Below, one piece after another: positions 23,631 through 30,895 of a stretch of DNA of 35,641 nt (its first letter is position 1; every line of letters begins with the position of its first letter). This DNA is from CAYZHV01 sp964478055. GTDB lineage: Bacteria; Spirochaetota; Spirochaetia; DSM-27196; Alkalispirochaetaceae. The translations under genes were made by a program, and so were the position numbers. The notes under the pieces are model-generated. The model ran no database searches. It was not told the DNA's origin and saw nothing but the letters and a program-made list of their open reading frames with translations. Location: positions 1-35,641 of the forward strand of contig CAYZHV010000011.1 in NCBI GenBank assembly GCA_964478055.1, written 5' to 3'.

Positions 23631-23665
23631 TAATGTTGGTGGGCTGTGGAGGACAAACCTTGACT

Positions 23666-23700
23666 GTGCCGGGAGAATGGGCGCGCCAACCCATGGGCAC
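23666..23700. other. Imperfect inverted repeat upstream of the deoR promoter
   Basis: GTGCC (23666-23670) with GGCAC (23696-23700), enclosing ATGGG (23677-23681) with CCCAT (23690-23694), with unequal bulges. It lies in the otherwise empty stretch between the fucU terminator and the deoR promoter. It could be an activator site or have no role; nothing else is seen between 23631 and 23786. Confidence 0.25.
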
Positions 23701-23786
23701 GCGGCTACTCACGTGAATTGAGGCGTGTTTCAGAGATGCTTTTGGGTTCCGTTACTGATCGGGCGCGGCGGCGGGGATAAAAAGCG

Positions 23787-23816
23787 GGCGAGTCCCTTTC
23801 AGCGGAGGGACTCGCC
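23787..23816 (-). terminator. Intrinsic terminator of fucI-fucU
   Basis: An 11-bp perfect stem, GGCGAGTCCCT (23787-23797) with AGGGACTCGCC (23806-23816), with an 8-base loop. On the minus strand it is followed by CGCTTTTTAT, a proper U-run, 21 bases after the fucU stop. Confidence 0.88.
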
Positions 23817-23837
23817 TCTTCTTTTCCAGATGCTGGG

Positions 23838-24269
23838 CTACTCGATGACACCCTTCTTGAGGATCACGTTCGCGTATAGCGCGCTCTCGGCGGTCGCGAT
23901 CACCGCGTACGCTTTCTTCGTGCGCTCGTAGAAGGCGAATCGTTCAACCTGCTCGAAGTCGCTAAAGATTTTCGGTTCATGCTGCTTAATGATCTTCCGG
24001 TACTCATCCCAGATTACCGGTTTGGTGTTGTCCCCGGGAACGACCTGCATGACCGCCGCGGGTTTCTCAACAAACCGATCCAGAGGAAACAACGGCATGA
24101 TCGCCTCTAGTATGGGCGGTACCATGTGGCCGTCGAGCCGGACAAGGCGTTGCGCCAGCGCCGCCGCGGGGAAGTTGCCGTCACCGATGACTATCTCGTC
24201 TCCATGACCCATTTCGTTGAGAATCTTGAGAAGCTCAGGCGAAACAATCGGGGAAATGCCTTTAAGCAC
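23838..24269 (-). CDS. fucU: L-fucose mutarotase
   Basis: Interconverts alpha- and beta-L-fucose so that the isomerase receives its preferred anomer. The 143-residue protein is a FucU/RbsD family member: LNEMGHGDEIVIGDGNFPA carries the catalytic His, and the C-terminal half has FYERTKKAYAVIATAE with the conserved Tyr. The length matches FucU. It starts with GTG at 24269 behind AAAGGAG. It follows fucI by 92 bases, a gap that contains a small hairpin, and ends at a strong terminator. Ribose pyranase (RbsD) is the alternative, made unlikely by the fucI neighbour. Confidence 0.92.
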   Translation of the reverse strand: MLKGISPIVSPELLKILNEMGHGDEIVIGDGNFPAAALAQRLVRLDGHMVPPILEAIMPLFPLDRFVEKPAAVMQVVPGDNTKPVIWDEYRKIIKQHEPKIFSDFEQVERFAFYERTKKAYAVIATAESALYANVILKKGVIE

Positions 24270-24311
24270 AGTTTTCTCCTTTCGACTTTCTACTGCTCCA
24301 GGAATGAAGGC

Positions 24312-24337
24312 GATCGACCGCCCCGAGGCGACCGATC
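24312..24337 (-). other. Hairpin between fucI and fucU
   Basis: GATCG (24312-24316) pairs with CGATC (24333-24337). After a two-base mismatch, CGCC (24319-24322) pairs with GGCG (24327-24330) around a four-base loop. No U-run follows, so it may stabilise or process the mRNA rather than terminate it. Confidence 0.3.
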
Positions 24338-24361
24338 ACCAGCCGTAGATTACCGCTATCC

Positions 24362-26179
24362 CTAGGATGATGTGTAGAGGGGACCGAAATTGTCGCAGGC
24401 TCTGAAGTCAGATCCCTCCAGATCCATCCCGAAATTGGTCCAGGCGCTCGGACGATACACTTTTTCTTCCGGAACGTTGTGCATGTAGACCGGAATCCGC
24501 AGCATTGACGCAAGCGTGATCAGGTCAGCACCGTAATGTCCGTAGCCGATGGCGCCGTGATTAGCCCCCCAGTTCGCCATAACGGAGTAGACATCGCGAA
24601 ATCGGGGATTGTCCGCAAGCCGTGGCACAAACCAGGTCGTTGGCCAGGTCGGGTCGGTCCGCTTGTCCAGGGTGTCATGGACGTCCTCGGGAATATCTAC
24701 CGCCCAGCCTTCGGCGATTTGCAGTGTCGGTCCCTGCCCAGCCACAATGTTAATTCGACACATTGTCACGGGCATTTCGCCGCGGGTCAGGTAGTCCGTG
24801 GACCAGCCACCGCCGCGGAAGTACTCCACGTTCGCGGGATGCCATATCGTGGCGTCCAGACATTTACCTGCTTCCTCGGGAGTGATCTCCCAGAAGGGCT
24901 TCATCGCCGGCTTGCCGTCCTTTTCCATCTGTCCCGTGCCGTCGAGTGTGGCCGGACCGGAGTTTATCAGGTGAATGATCCCGTCCTTCGCTTTGCCGCC
25001 GAGGGTCTTACCGGTTACCCGTTTTATCGCTTCGGGACTCCAGAAGGTCCGCACGTCCGCAAAGATCTGAGCGGAGTAGGTGAGAAGGTGACCGAAAAGC
25101 ATTGAGGTCGCGTTGAGGTTGTCGTTCTCGGTAGCAACCATGTAAGGCTCCCTGATCCCGTTCCAGTCAAAAGAAGAGGTAAGAATCGCCTCCATGAAGT
25201 CACCGTTGGTCATGAAGTCCGTCCACTGCCGCTGTCCCTGAAAACCCGCGGCGATCGCGTTGTGACCGAGGGATTCCTCGCCCCATCCTATCTCCTGGAG
25301 CTTTGGATTTCCCATCATCAGGTCCCTCGCAATCAGGGTCATCTTGATACTGCGATCCCAATCTTGGTCTTTCTGTTCTCGGGTTCGCTGCTTTTTCTCG
25401 GCGTTCGGATCGTGCCCTTCCTGGCAGTTTGCTTTTACCCACTCCTTGGCTCTGGCAAACTCCTCCTTGTCATAGATCTCGTTGTCCATACGTCGGATGA
25501 ACTCGCTCATATCGACGTACTCGTTCCTCATGCCGAGGTACTCCTTGTAGAAGCTCTCGGTAACGTAGCAGCCGGCGATTCCCATGGAGATGCTTCCCAT
25601 GGAGAGGTAGCTCTTGCCGCGCATAAACGCCACGGCCAAACCGGCCCTGCCGAAACGGAGCAGTTTCTCCTCTACGTCCTCGGGTATGGAAGTATCCCCG
25701 GCATCCTGGACGTCCCGACCGTAAATGCCGAAGGCGGGAATACCCTTCTGGTTATGTCCGGCCAGGGCCGCGGCGAGGTACACCGCCCCGGGGCGTTCGG
25801 TTCCGTTAAAACCCCAAATCGCCTTGGGAATGAGGGGCGTCGTATCGATTGTCTCGGAGCCATAGCACCAGCACGGGGTTACCGTAAGGGTAAGCCCGAC
25901 GCCTTCCCGCTCGAACTTCTCGGCGCAGGCTGCCGCTTCCGCAACCCGGCCCATCGTTGAGTCCGCAACGACGCATTCCACCGGCAGTCCGTTTGGGTAG
26001 CGCAGATTCTCTTCAAAGAGCTTCTTTGCCGAGAGAGCCATATTCATTGTCTGATCCTCGAGACTCTCCCGAACACCGCCGAGGCGACCGTCGATCACCG
26101 GTCGAATACCGATTTTCGGAAGATTTCCGTGGAGCCTTTTGGTTGGTCCATTTGTTTTCATTTTAGTTACATTAGCCAT
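24362..26179 (-). CDS. fucI: L-fucose isomerase
   Basis: Mn2+-dependent isomerisation of L-fucose to L-fuculose (also D-arabinose to D-ribulose in many homologues). The 605-residue protein is full length, with the start PKIGIRPVIDGRLGGVRESL, the catalytic Glu in VATENDNLNATS, the metal-binding Asp in FADVRTFWSPE, and the C-terminal GANHGAIGYGHYGADLI containing the metal His. The ATG at 26179 is set by AGGAGG five bases upstream, which excludes the Met six codons later. Transcription appears to be controlled by a LacI-type operator. No fuculokinase or fuculose-1-P aldolase gene is in the window, so the next steps are encoded elsewhere. Confidence 0.95.
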   Translation of the reverse strand: MANVTKMKTNGPTKRLHGNLPKIGIRPVIDGRLGGVRESLEDQTMNMALSAKKLFEENLRYPNGLPVECVVADSTMGRVAEAAACAEKFEREGVGLTLTVTPCWCYGSETIDTTPLIPKAIWGFNGTERPGAVYLAAALAGHNQKGIPAFGIYGRDVQDAGDTSIPEDVEEKLLRFGRAGLAVAFMRGKSYLSMGSISMGIAGCYVTESFYKEYLGMRNEYVDMSEFIRRMDNEIYDKEEFARAKEWVKANCQEGHDPNAEKKQRTREQKDQDWDRSIKMTLIARDLMMGNPKLQEIGWGEESLGHNAIAAGFQGQRQWTDFMTNGDFMEAILTSSFDWNGIREPYMVATENDNLNATSMLFGHLLTYSAQIFADVRTFWSPEAIKRVTGKTLGGKAKDGIIHLINSGPATLDGTGQMEKDGKPAMKPFWEITPEEAGKCLDATIWHPANVEYFRGGGWSTDYLTRGEMPVTMCRINIVAGQGPTLQIAEGWAVDIPEDVHDTLDKRTDPTWPTTWFVPRLADNPRFRDVYSVMANWGANHGAIGYGHYGADLITLASMLRIPVYMHNVPEEKVYRPSAWTNFGMDLEGSDFRACDNFGPLYTSS

Positions 26180-26194
26180 TGAAACCTCCTGCGT

Positions 26195-26246
26195 TGTGTA
26201 AACGATTACACGCCTCTAGTATACACCGGGATCGAGAGGCGAGCAA
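26195..26246 (-). promoter_or_regulatory. fucI promoter with LacI-type operator
   Basis: Minus strand: TTGCTC (26241-26246), 17 bp, TATACT (26218-26223); start near 26211. Immediately downstream is GTGTAAACGATTACAC (26196-26211), with GTGTAA and TTACAC arms around a central CG, matching the general LacI/GalR-family (and cre-like) operator form. Its position over the start site fits repression. No LacI-family gene is in this window. Confidence 0.7.
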
Positions 26247-26313
26247 TGATAAACCTGCCTGGCAATCCAAGGGGAGACTCGAAGAGACTCGCCAACACTC
26301 CTGCTGACAGTAG

Positions 26314-27090
26314 CTACTCTTTCCAGGGAAAGATCATGCCCTTGAAGGTGCGCTTGCCGATCCTGTCCCGTTCCTCCATGAGAAGCGCTTGCCAGGGGAT
26401 CCGCTTTCGCGATGCCTCGGGATTCTCCTCGAGGTAGTCATACTTGTACAAGCGCAGCTTTAGGCCAACCTGGTGCCAGAGGAGAAGCCCCGCGATGCCG
26501 GGAATCAGAAACGCCGTAAAGACTGAGAGCGCGATGACAACAAGTGAGCCAATGGCGAGCCCAAGGGTGAAGCCGGTGTTGTCAAAGAGAATAAGGAAGC
26601 TCTTGGAAAGAGACTTTTTCAGGCCGTTTTCCAACTGAGCGTGGATCGGAAAGAGGTACTGGAGGGCGAGGAAAACCACAATAGTGAGCCAGAATACGAG
26701 AGCGAATCCAACGAGCCCAAGAATATTACCCATTGACCCATAGACGGGAAAGGCGACGAAAAGCAGAAATCCGACCAGAGAGATTAGCAGCCCGACGGCA
26801 GCCGAGAACTTCCAGGTTTCTTTGAAATAGACCGGAAGAGAGGCAAACTCCGGCCGCTTGTAGTTGGCCATATCTCGGGCGTATCTGGAGGCGACGCCGA
26901 TCCCCAGGAAGAAGACCACCATTCCTGTTAGGAAGAGTATCAGTCCTCCCAGGAGCGAGCTTTCCGCAACGGAAGGGGCAGCCACAAGAGGAAATATCAT
27001 CAGCAGAATGAGCCCGAGGTTGATAAGAGCGACTGCAATAAGGTTGTCCCAGAGGTCGAAAAAACTCTTCTTTATGGTGAAGCCGAACAT
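26314..27090 (-). CDS. Polytopic membrane protein of unknown function
   Basis: A 258-residue integral membrane protein with about five or six hydrophobic segments: near residues 20-40 (IAVALINLGLILLMIF), 45-65, 90-115 (FSAAVGLLISLVGFLLFVAF), 120-145 and 185-215. The C-terminal 40 residues are charged and probably cytoplasmic. I do not recognise a named family; the general look is of a DUF624/YesL-like small membrane protein, which is weak. I start it at ATG 27090 (MFGFTIKKSFFDLWDN), just upstream of the first membrane segment. The frame extends to 27150, but that part holds the -10 TATACT nine bases before the ATG. It diverges from the aldo/keto reductase gene. Confidence 0.75.
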   Translation of the reverse strand: MFGFTIKKSFFDLWDNLIAVALINLGLILLMIFPLVAAPSVAESSLLGGLILFLTGMVVFFLGIGVASRYARDMANYKRPEFASLPVYFKETWKFSAAVGLLISLVGFLLFVAFPVYGSMGNILGLVGFALVFWLTIVVFLALQYLFPIHAQLENGLKKSLSKSFLILFDNTGFTLGLAIGSLVVIALSVFTAFLIPGIAGLLLWHQVGLKLRLYKYDYLEENPEASRKRIPWQALLMEERDRIGKRTFKGMIFPWKE

Positions 27091-27099
27091 ATGGCGCCG

Positions 27100-27128
27100 A
27101 GTATAGCAGAGGCGCCTGACCGAGGCCA
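27100..27128 (-). promoter_or_regulatory. Candidate promoter of the membrane-protein gene
   Basis: TATACT (27100-27105 on the minus strand) ends nine bases before the ATG at 27090; the hexamer 17 bp upstream, TGGCCT (27123-27128), is a weak -35. No Shine-Dalgarno sequence is seen. Confidence 0.35.
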
Positions 27129-27140
27129 CGGGGAGCGCCC

Positions 27141-27170
27141 TTGGCGCCACCCTTTGCGGCGCAGTATCCT
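27141..27170 (+). promoter_or_regulatory. Candidate promoter of the aldo/keto reductase gene
   Basis: TTGGCG (27141-27146), 18 bp, TATCCT (27165-27170). The leader, about 20 nt, contains AGGAGG before the ATG at 27196. Confidence 0.35.
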
Positions 27171-27195
27171 CTTCTCATAACAGACAGGAGGAACT

Positions 27196-28182
27196 ATGAA
27201 CTATAGAAGGCTTGGAAAGACAGGAATGAAGGTCTCCGAAGTCTCCCTCGGAACCTGGCAGGTAGGCGGTGGATGGGGCGGAACCTTTGACGACAATGCC
27301 GCCGAGTCGATCCTGAATCAGGCGATCGACCAGGGTATCAACTTTATCGATACCGCCGATGTCTATGATGACCAGAAGAGTGAGGCTGCGGTGGGTCGCG
27401 TGGTCCGTAGCCGGAGCGAGGAGGTCTACGTAGCCACGAAGTGCGGCCGGCAGATCAGCCCTCATGTAAACGAGGGATACACGCCGGAAGTACTCAGAAA
27501 GTTCGTGGAGGATAGTCTCAAGAATACCGGTCTGGAAACCCTGGATCTTATTCAACTCCACTGTCCTCCCACGCAGGTCTACTATCGGCCGGAGATCTTT
27601 GAGCTCTTTGATCGTCTCAAGGATGAAGGGAAGATCCGGAATCTCGGAGTCTCTGTGGAGAAGGTCGAAGAAGCGCTCAAAGCGATCGAGTACAGCAACG
27701 TGACGACGGTACAGATCATTTTTAACATGTTCCGCCACCGTCCGAGAGAACGGTTCTTCCCTGAAGCTGTGGCAAAGGATGTGGGCGTAATAGTCCGAGT
27801 TCCTCTGGCCAGTGGCTTGCTAACGGGTAAGTTCGACAAGTCGACCAAGTTTGACGAGGGGGACCATCGGAGCTTCAATCGTCAAGGGGCGGCCTTCGAT
27901 AAGGGGGAGACCTTCAGCGGGGTAGATTATGACCAGGCGCTGGAAGCCGTGGATGAGCTCAAGCGAGTGCTTCCTCGGGAAAACAGCCTAGTCCACAGTG
28001 CCCTGCGCTGGGTGCTGGATCACTCGGCTGTAAGCACTGTGATTCCCGGAGCATCAAAGGTGGATCAGCTAACGCAGAATGTTAAGGTCTCGGAGCTACC
28101 ACCCCTGACCGCGGATGCCCACGAGAGCATAAACAAGATCTACCAGAAGCGGATTCGACCCTCGGTCCATCAGCGCTGGTAA
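27196..28182 (+). CDS. Aldo/keto reductase
   Basis: A 328-residue NADPH-dependent oxidoreductase of the AKR superfamily with a TIM-barrel fold. It starts MNYRRLGKTGMKVSEVSLGTW. The catalytic tetrad is visible: Asp and Tyr in FIDTADVYDDQKSE, Lys in VYVATKCG and His in LIQLHCPP. C-terminal VIPGASKVDQLTQN is the cofactor phosphate-binding region. It resembles the YajO/YdhF-like group of broad-specificity reductases; the substrate is unknown. The ATG has AGGAGG six bases upstream. It is a single gene, ending at a strong hairpin opposite the esterase gene. Confidence 0.92.
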   Translation: MNYRRLGKTGMKVSEVSLGTWQVGGGWGGTFDDNAAESILNQAIDQGINFIDTADVYDDQKSEAAVGRVVRSRSEEVYVATKCGRQISPHVNEGYTPEVLRKFVEDSLKNTGLETLDLIQLHCPPTQVYYRPEIFELFDRLKDEGKIRNLGVSVEKVEEALKAIEYSNVTTVQIIFNMFRHRPRERFFPEAVAKDVGVIVRVPLASGLLTGKFDKSTKFDEGDHRSFNRQGAAFDKGETFSGVDYDQALEAVDELKRVLPRENSLVHSALRWVLDHSAVSTVIPGASKVDQLTQNVKVSELPPLTADAHESINKIYQKRIRPSVHQRW

Positions 28183-28189
28183 GTAAGAG

Positions 28190-28215
28190 CCGGGGCCGCC
28201 TCCGGCGCGCCCCGG
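28190..28215. terminator. Hairpin between converging aldo/keto reductase and esterase genes
   Basis: CCGGGGC (28190-28196) pairs with GCCCCGG (28209-28215), continued inward by CGCC (28197-28200) with GGCG (28204-28207) and a three-base loop, one bulged C. This is a very stable stem but with no T-run on either side. It probably separates the two convergent units. Confidence 0.55.
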
Positions 28216-28219
28216 TCCA

Positions 28220-28996
28220 CTAATCTACGCCCCGGAGAAAGCGAATCGTCTCCTCCGCTACCCGCTCTGCTTCTACGTCCCTGGTAACCGGGTGGGCGCT
28301 CTTGCTGAGGACAACCGTTTCTTGTCGTCCATTCTGAACGCGCCGTTCTACGAGACTGGCCACAGCGGTCGGAACTGTCTCGTCCGCCTCTGAAATGACG
28401 GTCAACACTTCCCCTTGAATCTTCTTGATCTGTTTTCGGGCCAGCCTCATGAGTCGGTAAAGTCCCCAACTCTGAGATGGCCACAGGTAGTCCCAGTACT
28501 CTTTTGATATGTACTCCTTCTCGGGCTCTTGGTAATACTCGTGGGCACCGGAGGGCACCCTCTTCCGGAAGAGCCCCACCAGACCGGAAATAGGAATGAG
28601 CTTGTTCTTGACCTTAAAGGCTGGGGCGTAAAGCAAGACTCTTTCCACCGGATAGCGGGAAGCGATAATGGCCGCCAGGGCTCCTCCCATGGAGAGCCCT
28701 CCGACATACACTTTTTCGTATCTGGAGGAGAGCTCGAGATACTCATCCACGGCGCGTCGGAGCCAGTCCTTCCAGTTGGTGGAAAGAAAGTCGCGACCGT
28801 CAGTCCCGTGTCCTGGCAGCCGGGGGACCCGGACCGAGAAGCTTTGGGCGTGCAGCTGGCCGGCAAGGTATCTCATGTCCTCGGGGTAGCCCGTGAAACC
28901 GTGTATGAGCAGGACGGCCCTACTGCCTCCCTCCAGGGCAAAGGGAAGAGCAGAGCTGATGACGCGGGTTTGAGGATTTGCCTGGGAGAAGTTCAT
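28220..28996 (-). CDS. Carboxylesterase / monoacylglycerol-lipase-like alpha/beta hydrolase
   Basis: A 258-residue serine hydrolase related to Est30 carboxylesterase and bacterial monoacylglycerol lipases. Features: the oxyanion-hole loop LLIHGFTGYPEDM (from residue 29), RLPGHGTDGRDF, nucleophile Ser in VGGLSMGGALAA, catalytic Asp in ISEADETVPT, and His in SKSAHPVTRDVE. There is no signal peptide, so it is cytoplasmic. The substrate is probably a short- or medium-chain ester or monoglyceride. The ATG has no Shine-Dalgarno sequence; a promoter with consensus TTGACA lies just upstream, with its -10 six bases from the ATG. It diverges from the XRE regulator. Confidence 0.9.
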   Translation of the reverse strand: MNFSQANPQTRVISSALPFALEGGSRAVLLIHGFTGYPEDMRYLAGQLHAQSFSVRVPRLPGHGTDGRDFLSTNWKDWLRRAVDEYLELSSRYEKVYVGGLSMGGALAAIIASRYPVERVLLYAPAFKVKNKLIPISGLVGLFRKRVPSGAHEYYQEPEKEYISKEYWDYLWPSQSWGLYRLMRLARKQIKKIQGEVLTVISEADETVPTAVASLVERRVQNGRQETVVLSKSAHPVTRDVEAERVAEETIRFLRGVD

Positions 28997-29002
28997 GGCT
29001 CA

Positions 29003-29031
29003 AGAATCGCTGCTCCCGGAGACTCTGTCAA
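29003..29031 (-). promoter_or_regulatory. Candidate esterase promoter
   Basis: Consensus TTGACA (29026-29031 on the minus strand), 17 bp, GATTCT (29003-29008), then six bases to the ATG at 28996. This predicts a leaderless transcript. Confidence 0.4.
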
Positions 29032-29079
29032 TCGACTGGAATCCTCTCTGGGCGTGCAAGACCGTCCGCTCCTGGACGA

Positions 29080-29108
29080 TTGCGCGAAGCTGAGGAAGGT
29101 CCAATACT
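29080..29108 (+). promoter_or_regulatory. Candidate promoter of the XRE regulator
   Basis: TTGCGC (29080-29085), 17 bp, AATACT (29103-29108), ending ten bases before the ATG at 29119; the leader would be about 4 nt, with no Shine-Dalgarno sequence. Confidence 0.35.
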
Positions 29109-29118
29109 TCCAGCACTG

Positions 29119-29448
29119 ATGAACGATGTACAGGAGCTCTTTGCTGAGAACCTCAAAAGAATCCGGGCACGCCTCGGTCTGAGCCAGATCGAGCTGGCGA
29201 ACATGTCGGGAATTTCGAACAGCTATCTGGGTGATATCGAAACGGCGAAAAAATTCCCCTCAGGGAGAACCATTCAGATCCTGGTCGATACCCTCGGCGT
29301 GACCCCGGACGAGTTGTTCAAAGATACCTCTCTGGTAGCCGCTGAGTCAGCGCAAATCAACACGGTAAGCAAGGCTGAGCTATTGCAGCTCAAGAAGAGA
29401 ATCGCCGGGGTGATCGACGAGGCCATCGGACGGCTATCTGAGGGTTAA
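29119..29448 (+). CDS. XRE-family (HTH_3) DNA-binding protein
   Basis: A 109-residue protein whose first 65 residues are a Cro/C1-type helix-turn-helix: FAENLKRIRARLGLSQIELA, then NMSGISNSYLGDIETAKKFP (recognition helix region) and LVDTLGVTPDELF. The remaining 40 residues are helical with no recognised sensor domain. Such small regulators often act as dimeric repressors. The ATG at 29119 is chosen because the HTH begins ten residues later; the frame continues to 28978 over the divergent esterase promoter with unrelated sequence. It is 107 bases upstream of a separate cupin gene; a regulator plus cupin pair recalls XRE-cupin fusions, but here they are two genes. Confidence 0.88.
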   Translation: MNDVQELFAENLKRIRARLGLSQIELANMSGISNSYLGDIETAKKFPSGRTIQILVDTLGVTPDELFKDTSLVAAESAQINTVSKAELLQLKKRIAGVIDEAIGRLSEG

Positions 29449-29555
29449 GGCGGGAGTTCCCGTTGGGGCCTCGCGTTTGCGAGCGTGTTGGTGCTTCCCT
29501 GGTGTAATTTTACTCTCCGCATGACGCATACCGGGATATTCGGTAGATTCTCAGT
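29449..29555. other. Short intergenic stretch with small hairpin
   Basis: Between the XRE and cupin genes. CTCGC (29470-29474) pairs with GCGAG (29479-29483) around GTTT, a weak hairpin with no T-run. A cupin promoter is possible: ATGACG (29521-29526), 17 bp, TAGATT (29544-29549), six bases before the cupin ATG. Confidence 0.3.
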
Positions 29556-29915
29556 ATGACACACAAAAAACAGACCTCCCCTGCGGAGATCCCCGTACCC
29601 GGAGGAAAGCTGATCGAAGAACACTTTGGCAAGGTCGCCACGGGCGATGAGACGGTGAGCATAGCCCACATGGTTGCGCCCTCCGGCTGGTCCGAACCAC
29701 CCCAGAGGCCGGAGTTCGACGAGTATACGTTAATGGTCCGCGGCAGGAAAAAGGTAGAGATCGAGGGAGAACCCCTGGAACTGAAGGCCGGGGAGAGTCT
29801 GCTGGTATCCAAGGGAACGCTGGTGCGGTACTCGAATCCCTTCGAGGAGGAAGCAGAGTACTGGTCGGTCTGTATCCCTGCCTTCTCGCCGGACCGAGTG
29901 AACCGCTCCGAGTGA
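29556..29915 (+). CDS. Small single-domain cupin protein
   Basis: A 119-residue beta-barrel protein of the cupin superfamily. Cupin motif 1 is recognisable around residues 35-65 (AHMVAPSGWSEPPQRPEFDEYTLMVRGRKKVEIEG) and motif 2 around 75-95 (LKAGESLLVSKGTLVRYSNP). The usual metal-ligand pattern HxH...E...H is incomplete: the HxH positions are SEP/QRPEF-like and the motif 2 His is replaced, so metal binding is doubtful. It may be a ligand-binding cupin. There is no Shine-Dalgarno sequence before the ATG. It may share a transcript with the ankyrin gene, whose frame begins at the cupin stop. Confidence 0.82.
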   Translation: MTHKKQTSPAEIPVPGGKLIEEHFGKVATGDETVSIAHMVAPSGWSEPPQRPEFDEYTLMVRGRKKVEIEGEPLELKAGESLLVSKGTLVRYSNPFEEEAEYWSVCIPAFSPDRVNRSE

Positions 29916-29959
29916 GGAGCGCCTCAACGGGATGTAAAAATCGGTCGATAGATAGAGAA

Positions 29960-30850
29960 GTGAAAGTTGCCTTTGTTTTCCAAAAAGCCCATCGCCAGCA
30001 GATCGAGGAGCTACTGCGGGAGGCCCGGACACATTCGCTACCGGCTGTGGCATACCGTTTCTCCAGCCACTGGCAGGAGCAGGAGTTCAATCGCTTCAGA
30101 CAGCGTTTTCAGGATCTCACCCATCTGGTGATAACCGCGGAGGCGACGGAGCTCCGGGAGCGATGGAGCTCTTTCATCGCCGGCATGGGGCTACGCCGGG
30201 AGCTCGCCGTTCTCTGTGACGGCGGGGAGTTGCCCGGCCTATACGCCACAGTGCCGGTCTTCAAAGATACGGTGCAGCTCTTCGAGTATCTTCGGGAACA
30301 GCAGCGGTATCACGATCGCATTGGTTCAATCGAACAGGCACGAAAGGAGCTAATCGACGAGGGATTGGCCATTACCGAGCAAGCCATGTCCGAAGCCGCC
30401 GCAGAGGGTAGGGAGGATGATCTCTTTCGCTTCATGCGAATCGGCTTTGACGCCAATACCCGGGACGGTCGTGGCGTTCCTATACTCATCACGGCGATCA
30501 AGAACAGAAGGGAATCGGTAGTGGACTTGCTGCTGAAGCATGGGGCGGACGTGAACCTTGTAAGCCAGGACCGGCTCACCTCGCCGCTCATGGAGGCGGC
30601 GGTACTTGGAGAAGAGGCTATCGCGAATAAGCTCATCGAGGCGGGAGCGGACCTGAATCTTCAGAGTCACAACGGTCAGACCGCCCTGATGATGGCGATA
30701 AGCGAGGGACACACCAGCGTCGTAAAACGTCTCCTCGAGGAAGGATGCGGGACGGATCAGGTGGACAATCTCGGTATGACTGCCCGCAAGTACGCGGAGC
30801 TCTTCAAAAAGGAGCCGATAATTCGGCTCCTGGAGCAGGGCGAGAGTTAA
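29960..30850 (+). CDS. Ankyrin-repeat protein with Rossmann/TIR-like N-terminal domain
   Basis: Two parts are visible in 296 residues. Residues 1-115 alternate strands and helices: KVAFVFQ, a helix, AVAYRF, THLVITAEATELRERW, RELAVLCDGG and VPVFKDTVQLFEYL. The pattern, including a Trp after the third strand and a late strand ending in a glycine turn, resembles TIR or related Rossmann domains; this is a structural guess. Residues 155-290 hold about four ankyrin repeats (for example HGADVNLVSQDRLTSPLMEAA and AGADLNLQSHNGQTALMMAI). Start choice is uncertain: GTG 29960 begins at the first strand, while GTG 29912 overlaps the cupin stop (GTGA) and would add 16 residues. No signal peptide. Confidence 0.8.
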   Translation: MKVAFVFQKAHRQQIEELLREARTHSLPAVAYRFSSHWQEQEFNRFRQRFQDLTHLVITAEATELRERWSSFIAGMGLRRELAVLCDGGELPGLYATVPVFKDTVQLFEYLREQQRYHDRIGSIEQARKELIDEGLAITEQAMSEAAAEGREDDLFRFMRIGFDANTRDGRGVPILITAIKNRRESVVDLLLKHGADVNLVSQDRLTSPLMEAAVLGEEAIANKLIEAGADLNLQSHNGQTALMMAISEGHTSVVKRLLEEGCGTDQVDNLGMTARKYAELFKKEPIIRLLEQGES

Positions 30851-30857
30851 TTCTTGG

Positions 30858-30886
30858 TTGACACTGCAACAGGCGGCGGATACCTT
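30858..30886 (+). promoter_or_regulatory. Candidate promoter of the two-helix membrane protein
   Basis: Consensus -35 TTGACA (30858-30863), 17 bp, TACCTT (30881-30886), ending nine bases before the ATG at 30896. It sits just after the ankyrin stop. Confidence 0.4.
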
Positions 30887-30895
30887 CACCCTGTT

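Noticed and set aside
633..27148. Recurring GGCGCC hexamers in intergenic regions (manA upstream, 17416 and 17477, three near 27093-27148)
   Set aside because: The hexamer occurs about 20 times in the window, many inside genes, roughly as expected for this base composition. I keep only the longer inverted repeats at manA and 17415-17483.
29453..29483. Terminator after the XRE gene
   Set aside because: Only 5-bp stems and no T-run; too weak to call.
30854..30895. TTG start extending the two-helix membrane protein by 14 residues
   Set aside because: It overlaps a consensus -35 hexamer and has no ribosome binding site; ATG 30896 is more likely.
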